From the NCBI GenBank assembly GCA_964030785.1, contig OZ034977.1, positions 29,198,652-29,262,651 of the forward strand: DNA of 64,000 nt, given 5' to 3'. Source of the DNA: Siderastrea siderea (Eukaryota; Cnidaria; Anthozoa; Scleractinia; Rhizangiidae). Shown here piece after piece: positions 22,850 through 34,809 of the stretch. Position numbers and translations under genes: made by a program. The first letter of the stretch is position 1. Every line of letters starts with the position of its first letter. Below the pieces are notes generated by a model, which ran no database searches, was not told where the DNA came from, and saw only the letters and a program-made list of their open reading frames with translations.

Positions 22850-25274
22850 TTGGTCTAAAAAGTACAATTAGATAGTAGTACCTAGACGGAATACTTGTTC
22901 AAAGTTTTTCATTCCTTTCATCGTTAAGCAATATTTTTATTCTTTCTGTCAGATTTTTACTTCGAACGAAGCTCAAGATTCTAAGCCTTCAATCCTTTAT
23001 CGGCTTCGAAGAACTGGACTCTAAACTGTAATATATCCTCTTCAATTATAAGGGAGAGAGTCTCTCCCTGAGAATCTGACTGAGAATCAGAAACTACGTA
23101 AACAGTCACGTAAAAAAAGTCTTCACGCCCATAAGATTAATACCAGCATATGTTTTGCCGCTGTCGTAAAGCTACAAACAATTACGAAATTGTTGAGACA
23201 CTCGCTATAGTTCCGGTCGTTTCCGACATTCTCATGGTCAATACACATTTACGCCCCCCCCCCCCCCCCCCCCCTTATCAATGTTGTTCTGGATTTAGTA
23301 ATGACATTCCCAATAACAAGGAACAACATTAAAAGGGAGAGGGGAGGTCAGAAATGTATTTAAGTTTAATTTCCATTTGTTTTCAAGAGGGTGTTTTTAG
23401 ATGGAAATCCCATTTTCAGGGAGAGTGTCTCGACAATTTTGCAATTGCTTGTAGCTATTTTAACCATCTCCAATGTTGTACAATGCTACATAATATTCAG
23501 TGGAGAACTCTGATGTCTCAACTTTTACTCAAATAGTTTGGTTGAGTCTACGGGCATTTGTATTGTTTCTACGGCGCCAACCCACTAAATATTATCAATA
23601 TTGCGCTATATCAACTTGTCCGGGAAAATTAGTACTAAAGTTACGTGAACACTCAGTCTTGAACCTGCTTGATTTATGATGCAAAGGCTTTCCAACGCTC
23701 CTTGCCTTTCTCAGTCATAATAGACTGGCTTTATTTGCAATTTCCTTTTGGCCTCATTTTACCACTTACTACAATTCAACAGTCAACACCCTGTTCTACA
23801 TTTATGGCCTCATATACATGTTAGTTTTTTGTTTATTCGATCCGTCTTGCCTTCTGAAGTTATCCCGCTCACATTTTTCTCTGGAAACGAAATAATGAGT
23901 TGCCGCCGAGGTCCTGGCGTGACGTCAGGCGCTGACACCGATCCATTCTCCCTTTTGTATCGGTGGTGGTCCTAAGAAAAATCGAATTTGAAAACCTTAA
24001 TAGACCACAGAAAATTTAAGATAATGATATAAACATAATAAAAAAGATGAGATGGTTAATGCTCGGGAGAAAGGATGTTAAGGGTTTGTGGAAGTTTTAG
24101 GTTAAATCCCGTTACAACATTGACACTTGGGAGGTGGGCTAAAGAAACTCGTGTACATATTATCCAAACATGTTGACGGTATTAAGTTAACCTTTTAGTG
24201 CTGTATTATGTTTGGCGAGACATCTGAGAGACATTTTACCTGCTAGAGTAAATAATACAAATTGTATTCTATATTCCGTCTGCTCACTCTTTACACTCTT
24301 TATGGAAGAATGGAGAACAGCAAGATATATCAAAAATGAACTAGTAAGATAATCTTCAAGCGGGCCTGGATACTTTGCGAGCTATTCGAAATTGGCTGTT
24401 CTTGCAATGGAATAATTTAATGTTGCCTTTTCCTCAGGTTGTTACCAAACAGAACTCTTCGGACCCTGAAATATCGCGATCGGGGCCTAAACGCCAGCAT
24501 ATATCTGTCTGTACTTTCAGTGTGATAGGTTTATCCCTCTCAGTTGCATATTAGATGTTAACTACGTAATTTTTTAAATAATTGATACCATGTAATACCT
24601 ATGTACCAGTTACCCATGTACAGTACAATATATCTTTTGGAAGCTAATCATGTGACCCCCCCCCCCCCCCCGCAAAAAAAAATAATGACAATAATAATAG
24701 CAACAACAGAAAATACAAGAAACGTTAATCGTTCATAAACCGACAGGAAAAAGTTTTATAGGTGACAAGAAAATAGCGCAATGAATCTAAATAAAGCAAT
24801 AATCTGTGTATATGTGAAGTATACCCTTAGCTTGGAACCTGCGCTCAAACGTCTCTTATTTCCTTTGCTCCAGGAGACTTCTGCGCGCAGGCTACTAGAT
24901 TATAGCTTATTTAGCACTTTCATAGAATGCTGTGTTTGTTGCAAGATACTTCCAAAAACGTCCAAAACCTGTAGGCTGGAGATATTGATGTTTGTGATGT
25001 TTCGGTTTCGTCATACATTGCAGAACACCCAGCCCCGCGACAGTGGTCAATCATCTTAAATTTAACAGTGTGACGAGAAGAAGAGTGGAGATTTTATGCT
25101 CAGTTTATTGATTATATGTTTGACAGGACAGTTCTTAAATCAAACCTTAATGGGAATCTTTCAAAATGTAACACCTTACGCCATTCACACGAATTTGTTA
25201 CGATCTCAGAATATGGACAAAAGGAATCTGTCAATTTTTTCCACTTGCAAACAAAAATAAATGTTCTCTCGTAG
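22850..25274. other. no recognisable gene; poly-C tracts
   Basis: Holds C homopolymers at 23254-23274 and 24656-24671. Earlier exons of the membrane-protein gene at 25275-34809 should lie here or further left, but I could not identify any. A 92-codon frame at 24781-25059 has no recognisable features. Confidence 0.4.
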
Positions 25275-25465
25275 AAATCCTCACAACTCCGAAGCAGAAG
25301 CTATTAGAGTCTTGGAAGACTCTTTGGTTGGTCCTGCTCTATTGTCTTCCGGATTCAGAGTTTATTCTTCTCGTGGCCCCTTCACTTCTTATCTGCCGTG
25401 TCCAGTGGGAACGTTTTCCAACCTTTCGTCCAAAGGAACTGGACGATGCACACCATGCCCGCCAG
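25275..25465 (+). CDS. multi-pass receptor-like gene, exon with Cys-rich repeat (first visible exon)
   Basis: The exon is bounded by TTCTCTCGTAG and GTATCT. It encodes NPHNSEAEAIRVLEDSLVGP, then LPCPVGTFSNLSSKGTGRCT and PCPPG. The CPVGTF...GRCTPCPPG part is an ephrin-receptor-like (GCC2/GCC3) cysteine repeat. It ends with one base of a codon, which the next exon at 32122 completes as Gly. The phase-2 start means coding exons precede it. The extracellular location is inferred from the cysteine repeat. Confidence 0.75.
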
Positions 25466-25669
25466 GTATCTTACAGTTATCCCAGTGACAAGCTTTTGGT
25501 TTTCTTCCGGCTAATAGTCATTAATAAAACTATGAAAATGTGAAAACGCCCTCAAGTTAGCAATTGAAATTCCCAATAATTGTGTCATCTATTTGCATAT
25601 GTATGTCTATGTATGTCTGTGTATAGAACTTCTTGTGTAGACTTTGTTTTTGACGGACGATGACATTAA

Positions 25670-26260
25670 CCCTACTTCGCCTGGGCTTTTTTCGAGTTTC
25701 TGAGCCTAAGGGGTGGGGGGGGGGGCACAAAGTCCCCCTATAGATCTCGAAAAGTATTAACGCTCTTGTGATGAAACTTGGCACGTTTTTAGTACGTCAT
25801 CAGCTTAATAGATTGGTATTATGACGTGTCAATTATGACGTGTCATGACTTCATAATGGCTTCACAAACCCGCCATTTTGAATTTGAGGCCACCATCTTG
25901 GATCCCGAGCTTGCAGTCATACAGTTGACAATGACGACATCGAAAAATATATGAATTTGTTATAGGAAACATACTTAATCAAAACAAGCACCAAAAAGCA
26001 AAAGATTATCTTTTTCTTACGAACAAAGGGTAAAAAACTGAAAAAAAGACTGAAATAAGACAGAAAATAGTCGAAATACACTCCTGAGAAGACAGTTGCT
26101 ATGGAAACGTCAATCACCATAGACACGTCATTGACATAGGAAAATTTTTTCTGATAAATTTTAGGAAAAGTCACGAGATTTGGTGATTATTCGGCAATCC
26201 GTTTAAATGTTATAGTTCGCTAAAGTCAGCGCGGATGCCCCCCCCCCAGGCTAAATAGGG
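25670..26260. mobile_element. piggyBac-type MITE, complete
   Basis: The 591-bp element has ends CCCTACTTCGCCTGGG and CCCAGGCTAAATAGGG, flanked by TTAA on both sides (25666-25669 and 26261-26264). The TTAA duplication and CCCT-type terminus fit the piggyBac superfamily. G/C homopolymers next to both termini are part of the family. It has no transposase. Confidence 0.8.
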
Positions 26261-26387
26261 TTAATGTGGGCCGACCGATTATTTTGGATTATTTCAACAT
26301 TCACTATTTAATATTACATTTCAATTGTAGGATTTAGCATGTTATTTTTTTCAGCATTCTTTTCTTTTCTCTTCTTATTTTAAAGGA

Positions 26388-26570
26388 GGCAGCCTAGTGT
26401 TGGACTTCGAGTCCATAGGTCCTGGGTTCGAATCCTACTCTGAGCACTCGATTGATTTGTTTCACAGCAGTCCCGAGTTATAAAACCTTCGGATGCGCTT
26501 GTAAATAGCCAACTGGTTTGCCTCCCGCCAGTCAGGATTTTAAAACATGTTATGTTTCATTTGCAATATT
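26388..26570 (+). mobile_element. tRNA-derived SINE, degenerate head
   Basis: It has a B-box-like GGGTTCGAATCC (about 26432-26443) and a body matching the minus-strand SINE at 21285-21485 (CGCTTGTAAATAG, TTGCCTCCCGCCAGT, CATGTTATGTTT). The A-box side is eroded. Confidence 0.55.
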
Positions 26571-26783
26571 TGTTTTAGTTTATTGACTGGCACCCCTGTG
26601 AAATAGCTGGTGTGTCGTAAGGTAGTACAGAGGATAGCTAAGTGCACTGACTACTATAATCATCAATTTACAATTTTTTTCAATTTACAATTTGCAAATC
26701 ATGTATCCACATTTGTCACTTGCTTCGTTTTTTATTAATTTCGCCTTCTCATTAGTGTACTATTGTTCTCGTTTTTGGTTAGT

Positions 26784-27058
26784 TAGCCTGAGAAAAAAGC
26801 CGACGTTTCGCGGGGTCGCGAAACGACGTCAGAGTAACGAGCGCAGAAATTCCATACTGATGACGTGCACTACCCAGATCTTGGTAGTGCTTCCAATTAG
26901 TTGAAAGAAATTCCTTCGCGGCCCAACCAATCAGAAGCACTACCAAGATCTGGGTAGTGCACGTCATCAGTATGGAATTTCTGCCCTCGTTACTCTGACG
27001 TCTTTTTGCGAGGGCTCAAGTGGCGACCTCGCGAAACGTCGGCTGTTTACTCAGGCTA
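26784..27058. mobile_element. Mutator-like hairpin MITE with 9-bp target duplication
   Basis: The 275-bp element has ends TAGCCTGAG and CTCAGGCTA, flanked by a perfect 9-bp direct repeat TTGGTTAGT (26775-26783 and 27059-27067). Most of its length is a near-perfect stem; for example GGAATTTCTG and GCACTACCCAGATCTTGGTA pair with their complements around 26935-26985. A 9-bp duplication suggests a Mutator-type origin. Confidence 0.8.
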
Positions 27059-27239
27059 TTGGTTAGTTTCCTTGCATAATTTATTTACACATTTATAAAG
27101 TGGTTGCACTGTAGTATTAGCATATAGCCTTTTGGCAGTCGCGCTAAGGCCACTTGAAAGTTGGGTTTAGTTTGCTAGCGTTTCATTCTACCTTTGTTCA
27201 AAGGCCGTCGCTATAAGGCGCTGCCGGTGTATAAATTGG

Positions 27240-29328
27240 GCTGATTTTTTACCCCGCCGCCAGGACAGGGTCTAGCAATACCCTTTTTTTTTTCATTACC
27301 CCGCCGTCAGGACGGGGTCTAGTAATACCCTTTTTTTTTCATTACCCCGCCGCCAGGACAGGGTCTAGTAATACACATTTTATTCATTACCCCGCAGTCA
27401 GGACGGGGTCTAGTAATACCCGTTGTTTTTTTTTTTTCATTATTACCCCGCCGTGAGCACGGGGTCTAGCAATACCCATCTTTTTGCCCTGCCGTGAGGG
27501 CGGGGTCTAGTAATACTCGGTTTTTTTTGGTGGTCACTTGCCCCAGACCTCCGCTCGGTCAAAACAATACTTGCTGGTAATCTTCGTTCGCTTAGCGTTT
27601 ATTCGCCAGAATTTTCATGAAAGTTGGTGTAGAAAATTACTGGCGATTTAATGGAATAAAAACCACTTCGATGAAAGCAAGAACGAAGGTGCTAGCGAGC
27701 TTTGAAGCTGGCATGAATTCGCCTAACTTGCCCTGGCACGTAAACATTACATCACTGAAACACAGAAACCGATTCAGGGAAGTCCCTTGCTTTCGCCAAG
27801 TTGAATAATTGAACAGTGAATGCAAGCATTTTTTGGCAGTTTTGCCTTGCTTCGCCAAAATCTTTAGGGAAAGTTGTGTAGAAAAGTACAAGAAATTCAG
27901 TGGAGTTAACTTCTCTTCGATGAGAGCAAGGACGAAGGTGCTACCGAACTTTGAAAGCCAATGATTCATGCTACGTGCCGTAGCACATAAACATTACATC
28001 ACTGAAAGACAGAAGGCGATTTGGAGAAGTAACTTTCTTGCACCAAATCACTCATCGAATCACGGCCTAAAATAGACTTTTACGTTTTTTTTCCATAGCT
28101 ACCAGTTTAGTTTAGACTTTAGAATAAGTTTCTTTATCAAGAAATTTATTTAAATTTCCGTGCCCTTGCTATTTAGAAGTACTCTGACATGTCCCAGAGT
28201 TCGTTTATTTAAAAAACGTGACGTAACTGAGTCACGCTGTGGTCAAAATATTTCGTCACGTTCTTCTTCGCGAAAGCTAGGATAAGTGGATGACCAAGGA
28301 ATGAGGGATGGGGTTCATACTATCAGGGATTCATGTTATCACAGGGAGAAGGGTGCGGAGAAGACGTAAGGGGGAATGGCAGCAAACATGTCAAAGATAC
28401 GATAAATCACCAACTTTTAAATTTGCACGACTTGGGCTGGTATGTTGAGTGACCGTAATATATTTTGCTCCCTAGGAAGAGGAGAAAAACGGCGGGTCCA
28501 ATGCCAATGGGGCGTTTCTTGTTTTATTTTTGGTGGTCACTTGCCCCAGTCCTCCAGTATTTGCTCGACCAAGCAAATACTCGTCCCGTCTTTCGCTACA
28601 CAGGTTAGGGATCGTATCTTAAGTGACCGTAATATATTTTGCACCCTACGGAAGGGACAACAACGGCAGGGTCTAATGCCCCTGGGCTTTTCTTGTTATT
28701 ATTACCCCGCCGTCAGGACGGGGTCTTGTAATACCCATTTTTTGTGGTTATTTTTTTGGTGGTCACTTGCCCCAGACCTCCGGTTTTCGCTCGTCCAAAC
28801 AAATAATCATCGTGTCTTCAGCTACACAGGTAAGGGATCGTATCTTAAGTGACCGTAATATATTTTGCACCCTAGGGGAGGGACAATAGCGGCGGGGTGT
28901 AATGCCCCTGGGGCTTTCCCTGTTATCCCGCCGTCAAGACGGGGTCTAGTAATACCCATTTTTTTTCATTATTCATTATTATTATTTTCCTTTTTTTCGT
29001 GGTCACTTGCCCCAGACTCCCGGTTTACGCTCGGCCAGACAAATAGTTTCCGTGTCTTTTGCTGCACAAGCTAGTGCTAGTATCTTGAGTGACCTTAATA
29101 TGTTTTACACCCGGAGGGGAGGGAGAACATCGGCGGGTCTAATGCACCTGGGGCTTTTTTTTTTTCATGGTCACTTGCCCCAGACTCCCAGTTTTCGCTC
29201 GGCCAAACAAATATTCGTCGCAAACTTTCGCCACACCACTTGGGCTCATATCTTGAGTGACCGTAATATATTTTGCATCCTGAGGGGAGGGAGAACAACG
29301 GCGGGGTCTAATGCCCCTGGGGCTTTTC

Positions 29329-29389
<61 letters not shown>

Positions 29390-30430
29390 TTATTATTTTT
29401 TGGCTGGTCACTTGCCCCAGACCTCCAGTTTTCGCTCAGCCAAACAAATACGTGTTGCAAACTTTCGGTCAACATAAGCAATATCTTTGGTCGGCTAGTG
29501 CTGATTCGCCAAATCTTCTTGAAAGACGGTGTAGAAAATTACTAAGGATGCAATGCAGTAAAAGTCTCTTAAAAGCAAGGAAAAACATGCTAGCAACCTT
29601 CGAAAGGCGCCGATTCGATCGGCTTACTCGGACCAGAGCAAAACAAACAAGGTTAAATAATTCAACATTGAAATCCAAGCATTTCTTGGCAGTTTTGCTT
29701 CGCTGCGCCAAAATCTTTGGATAAAGTTGGGTAGAGAAGTACAAGGAATTCAATGGAGTTGACTTCTCTTGGACGAGAGCAAGGACGAAGGTGCTAGCGA
29801 GCTTTGAAGCTGGCATGAATTCGCCTAACTTGCCCTGGCACGTAAACATCACGTCACTGAAACACGGAAGCCTATTCGGGAAAGTTCCTTGCTTTCGCCA
29901 AATCATTCATCGAATCATGGCCTAAAAATAGACTTTTACGTTTCTTTTTTCGGTAGATAACCGTTCGCTTTAGATTTTGGGATAATTTTTTCTTTATCAA
30001 TAAATCTCATTTCCGTGTCCTTCTTATTTAGGATTACGCTGAGATGTCAGTTCGTTTAGAAAAGGTGACGTAACTGAGTCACGCTATGGTCAAACTATTT
30101 CGTCACGTTCTTCTTTGCGAATGCCAGAACAGGTGGATAACCAAGGAATGAGGGAGGGGAAAGGTGTTCATACTATCAGGGATTCATGTTATCACAAGGA
30201 GAAGGGTGCAGAGAAGACATGGGGGGGTGGTGGCAGCAAACTTGTCAAATGCAAGATAAATCACCAACTTCAAAAATTTACTCTACTTGGGCTCATATCT
30301 TAAGTGACCGTAATGTATTTTGCACCCCGAGGGGAGAGGAAAAAACGTCGGGTCCAATGCCTCTGGGGCTTTTCTTGTTTGTTCTGGGTCACTTGCCTTA
30401 GTCATCAGGTTTTGTCTCAGTCAACACAGT
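27240..30430. repeat. 3-kb composite tandem-repeat block
   Basis: Three layers are visible. At 27250-27520 there are about six copies of a 50-60-bp unit (ACCCCGCCGTCAGGACGGGG, TCTAGTAATACCC). At 28440-29500 a 170-240-bp unit (GTGACCGTAATATATTTTGC ... GGTCACTTGCCCCAGACCTC) occurs at about 28446, 28628, 28849, 29088 and 29258, and again near 30305. A larger direct duplication relates 27590-28550 to 29490-30400 (shared GGCATGAATTCGCCTAACTT and CTATCAGGGATTCATGTTAT). A (TTA)n microsatellite lies at 29333-29386. Open frames here are repeat artefacts. Confidence 0.8.
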
Positions 30431-31751
30431 CTTTGCAAACTTCCGGCATTCTCTTGGCGGTTGCCTTAAACTTCCGGTTCCGGTCATGTTGTCAAATACT
30501 CGTGACGTCACATAAGGTAACCAAAACATAAGCATGTCACATCACAGTAACAACGTTATTACCAATGTGCCGACGTTTCATACTTAAACGACACAGACAA
30601 ACCGCTGTTAACCTTGTGGTAGCGGTTTAGTTTGCGGTACATGTCTTACATGTAACGCATGCTCAAATGAGTTCAACTCAATGGTACCTAATACATTTGA
30701 CTTTGGCTAAAGAAAATATGAATAAATATTTCACCGGGTGATAAAGAAGGACTCGTCACATTGTGACCCGAAGAGAAACGAGTTGAATTTTGCTAGTCTT
30801 GACACGATTGACACATTTGTTTCAATGAATGTTTCACCTCTTTATAACGGCGGAATTGTCATATCACAAACAAAAGAAACGAACTCCGCTAATTTCGCCA
30901 ATTCTCGCAACATGTTTAGTTCGTACTACCTATTTGCATTTCCAAAGATAATTGTTCGTTTTTAGAAAAGATCTTTTCAAAAATCGTTGCGAATTCCAAG
31001 TCAACTTGTTTGCTTTTGCAAGGGGATTCCCGGGCTAGCAAACCGGATTTAAACATTATGTCATAAGATATGCCTTAACGTGTTTGAGCGCGCGTGGAGT
31101 GACACTTTCGCTTCCTCTGATGATCTGCTCGTGTTTATATTTTGATTTTACTGGTATGCTCACTGTTTGTATTCACACTTTTGGCCCAACAGTAAATATT
31201 TTATCGTCTCTTGTAAACATTCTCAGTTGTGGGCGAATTTATACCGACATTCAACGTTTGAGTTGTTGTTTTTTTTTCGCAGAATAAATTAAAAGCGATG
31301 CGAAAGATAAATATTACGTCAAGCAATAGTCAAAATATTCTGTCAAACGGTCACACTTTTTATCACGCTGTTTTGTATGTTGGGCGACGTAAAAATCGTT
31401 AACCTAGGGGTGGGGTGGGTCAAAAAGGCCGGTGAAAATCCCCATTGGACTTTCTTGTTAATGTTTTGTTTCGTAGCCCTCATTGTAAGTATTGAGTCAT
31501 CGTCGTTATTCGTCAGTCTTATTTTCTATCCTTTAGGTTTATTGTTCGTTCTGTTTGTAACGTTTTGTTCATTGTGTTATAGCTTCAACCTACTATTACT
31601 ACTACTTCTACGTATAACAAAGAACGCGTTGGAAATCATCGGGTTAAAGACAACCACACCCTCGGGGTTACGTCAATAGTTTAGTTTGTTTTGCGAACGC
31701 TTTTTCATAAGAATTTCTATGCTCTTCTTGCCCCCAGTGCGTCGTGGATAA

Positions 31752-31752
31752 C

Positions 31753-31793
<41 letters not shown>

Positions 31794-31803
31794 AATTGAT
31801 TGA
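31752..31803. repeat. (TGAT)n microsatellite
   Basis: About ten TGAT units followed by imperfect ones, within the large intron. Confidence 0.9.
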
Positions 31804-32121
31804 CTGATTGTCTAATTGAAGTGAACTGGTATGCCAAGTATGAAACAGAAGCAAATTCTGGTAAGTTTTTATGTGTGGAGGACAAGCAGTACAGTAGCCT
31901 CTAAAGGGGACCTCCTTGCTCGAGAAAGCAGACATGTTTAAATGGAAAATTTTGCGTTAAGTTTGCGATGGTTGTGGTAATCAGTTACAATTTTAATTTA
32001 TCGAAGCAAACAAACAAACTTCTTGGTGAAATAATACTGCTGACTAGCACGGCGATCGATCAAGAGACTTTAAATTCCAGAGTACTTACGTATAGTTTCC
32101 ATTAAATTTGATTACTTTCAG

Positions 32122-32247
32122 GAGGCTATTACTCTGATGATGTAGGTTACGTGGGTACAAGCTGTAAGAAATGTCCAAATGGTTCCTTTGTTGCATTTGA
32201 CAAAGCACCCGGAAATAATTCTCAAGATTGCAAGTCTTGTCCCCTAG
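32122..32247 (+). CDS. multi-pass receptor-like gene, ephrin-receptor-like exon
   Basis: A 126-bp exon of phase 1 in and out (42 codons) lies between TTACTTTCAG and GTAAAG. With the base from the previous exon it encodes GGYYSDDVGYVGTSCKKCPN, then GSFVAFDKAPGNNSQDCKSC and PL. The CxxCPNGSF...DCKSCP pattern is one ephrin-receptor-like cysteine repeat. Joined to 25275-25465 it gives an uninterrupted CPPGGYYSDD, and to 33164 it gives CPLGTETDFF. A symmetric exon of one repeat could be skipped or duplicated without breaking the frame. Confidence 0.85.
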
Positions 32248-33163
32248 GTAAAGATGAGCAGTGAATTTAGGTTGCATTCTAATAAACTAAACAAGATCAT
32301 GGTTTGGCAATGCAAAATTTGCTTTTCCGTGACATTTTGGAAAGCAAAGCAAGCTTATAATTGCAATCTGAACGATCAATATATACATAGGTTGATCGTT
32401 AAGTTGTTGTCTAAATTTGCTCTCAGATCGTGCTTTCCATTAAGGGATCTTAGATCTCTTTCTTTGTAGCACGTGCACATTCAAGTTGTTAAAAAACAAA
32501 AACAAAAAAAAAAAAAAACATTCAAGTTGTTCGATTGATCTTTTTTTTAGGGGGGGGAGGGGAATCTGAGTAATCTCATTAAATAAAATCTGACAATATA
32601 TTAACTAGACGGTAGGAAACCTTAATTGTAATCACAGCTGTTTTTTGGTCTTTGTTTTGTTAGCATGAGGTTGTGTCATCTTAGTTTACGTCATATGTTA
32701 AGACTGCGAAAAAAAAAACACGCATCACTATAAACTGATTGGGAATGTTGAAAATTCAACGAATTATATTGCAGTCGGGTGTGAAGGAAGTATTTCGTTT
32801 TAAGCGACTTCGCCCACTACGGAGAATAAAATTTCTTAAACGCGGTAATTTGAACTACTTTCTCTGCAACGCTATTTCTTTTTAGGTGTTGGGATCTAAC
32901 GAAAAAAAAACAGAACACTGAACACAAAATCTACTAATTAAAATATAGTTGGGAGTTAGGTGATAGTCATAAGTATACGAAAACATACTTTATCGATATC
33001 AAAATGAACTAGTATCTTTTCTTTTTTTTTTTTGTTTTAAGTTAAGTGGTCATCCACTTGGAACAAGCCTTCCTTCAGACAAGAAACTTTAAAAGTGACG
33101 AAATAAAATTGTATTTGATTTCGCCTTTAATAAGTAATTAAATCATTCTCAAATCTTAAACAG

Positions 33164-34809
33164 GAACGGAGACTGATTTCTTTGCTGGATACCGTGCTTG
33201 TCCCTGCTTAGAGGGAATGTATCGAGCCCATATGTTTAAGGAATGCGTCAAATGTGAACAGGCATTGATATGCAAAGATGAGTACGCCAGTTTGAATTCT
33301 GGATATTGGTGGAAATGGAGGAACGAGAGTCACAAACGCCGCTACATAGACTTTATAAACAATCTCTTGGCACCCTTACCTTCATTAGATAAAGATGATG
33401 TACAATACCCGTACCCGATACCAAAACAGTACAAGTGTCCGATAGAAACGGCTTGCCAAGGTGGTTTGGATTCCAATTGTACGTATGGATACGAAGGTCC
33501 GCTTTGTGACATTTGTAGTTCAAACCACTATAAACAATTGAAAACATGTAAACAGTGTCCATCCAAAAAATGGATAGCAGGTCAGTTGTCAATAATGGGG
33601 ACCATTTTTTTGGTAATCGCTGTGGTTTCAGTGTGGGCCAGCTACAAGAGCAAGAAAAGCAAGAACAACAAAGAAGAACGCAGTCCAATAGACGTCTTTT
33701 TAGCTAAATTAAAGATCGTAATTGGCTTTTATCAAGTGACCTATGGTTTATTGGAAGCGTTCTCCTACGTAAAATGGCCAGAGTCCTTGCAAGTCATAAG
33801 CAAGTATTCAGAGATACTCCAGCTGAATGTGCTTCAGATGGCACCCATTCAGTGCCTTTCTTCTGGATTACGTGTGAATGCCTTTGGGAACTTGTCTGCA
33901 ATAATGTCCATAAATGCTACTGCCATTGCCGTTTCTGGAGTTGCGTACGGAGTGCGTAAATTCCTTATCTTAAAAAATGAAAACCTTGAAGTGGAAGAAA
34001 AGTCCAGAAGAGTGTCTAATACAAAAGAACTTGTCTACAGGAGCTTGTTTTTTTTCTTATACCTGACATACCTCAGCACTTGCTCCAAAACAGCCACTGT
34101 CTTGCCACTTGCTTGCCGAAAACTTTGCGCAGATAAAGATGAAAATTTGTGTCCCGCTTACCTGAAAGCCGATTACAGCGTACGATGCCATGAATCAAGG
34201 TACAACAACTTGGCTATCGTGGCGTACATTTCCGCTGCTTATATCATTGCCCTTCCTACAGCCACGTTCGTCACTCTTTGGAGGCAACGGAGAGCAATAC
34301 TAGTCACAGAAGAAACCGCTACATCTCAAAACGAAAACTCCGGCACAGAGGTGATCACTGGATTACGCTTTCTCTTTGAAAGCTATAAGCCTGGTGCGTG
34401 GTATTGGGAACTGGTTGAGATGTCTCGCAAAGTAATCGTCACCTCTCTTCTGATCCTCGTTGGGCAAGAAACCAGGTCCTACATTGGTTTGACACTGGTC
34501 ATTGCTGGGATGTATGGAACAGTTTTCTGCTGGATCCACCCCTTACAAGACGCTTTCGAAAACAGATTGATGTCGACGTCCCTTGCTGTTACTGTTGTAA
34601 ATTTGATCATTGGGGCCTTGAGTAGAATTCCCGCCGAGAACTTACCAGCCTCCAAAGACTCATACATGGACGCAGTTATATTCAACATATTGGTGATTGG
34701 AGCAAACACTCTGGTGATTGGGCTAATTGGTGGTAAGCCAAACACTTTGTACTTCATAATAAATGAACTTTTTGTTAAGCCCAGGCTAACGAGAGTGAGA
34801 TCGAGCTGA
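33164..34809 (+). CDS. multi-pass membrane protein, C-terminal exon with Cys-rich stalk
   Basis: The exon starts after AAATCTTAAACAG in phase 1 (TETDFFAGYRACPCLEGMYR) and is open to TGA at 34807-34809. The first internal Met (33217) is not the true start, because the frame and cysteine repeat continue upstream. Numbering from it, residues 10-117 are cysteine-rich (CVKCEQALIC, CPIETACQGGLDSNC, CDICSSNHYKQLKTCKQC). Hydrophobic, probably membrane-spanning stretches follow at about 120-142, 160-182, 225-247, 272-292, 331-355, 403-418, 421-442, 451-470 and 485-505. The protein is thus likely a polytopic surface receptor or channel-like protein with an extracellular cysteine stalk. Similar large families exist in cnidarian genomes; the ligand and activity are unknown. 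Confidence 0.85.

Larger units (their letters stand above)
25466..32121 (+). other. 6.7-kb intron loaded with repeats
   Basis: The intron runs from the donor GTATCT to the acceptor TTACTTTCAG. It contains a piggyBac MITE, a SINE, a Mutator-like hairpin MITE, a 3-kb tandem-repeat block and a (TGAT)n microsatellite. A hydrophobic 100-codon frame at 31377-31679 is unrecognised and probably chance. From 30430 to 31750 nothing else is identifiable. Confidence 0.6.

Noticed and set aside
27252..27520. CRISPR-like array of short repeats separated by spacers
   Set aside because: The spacers are T-rich variable-length tails, the genome is eukaryotic, and the pattern is a minisatellite.
31377..31679. 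Hydrophobic 100-codon frame in the large intron
   Set aside because: Leu/Phe-rich T-tract translation with no domain; probably chance.
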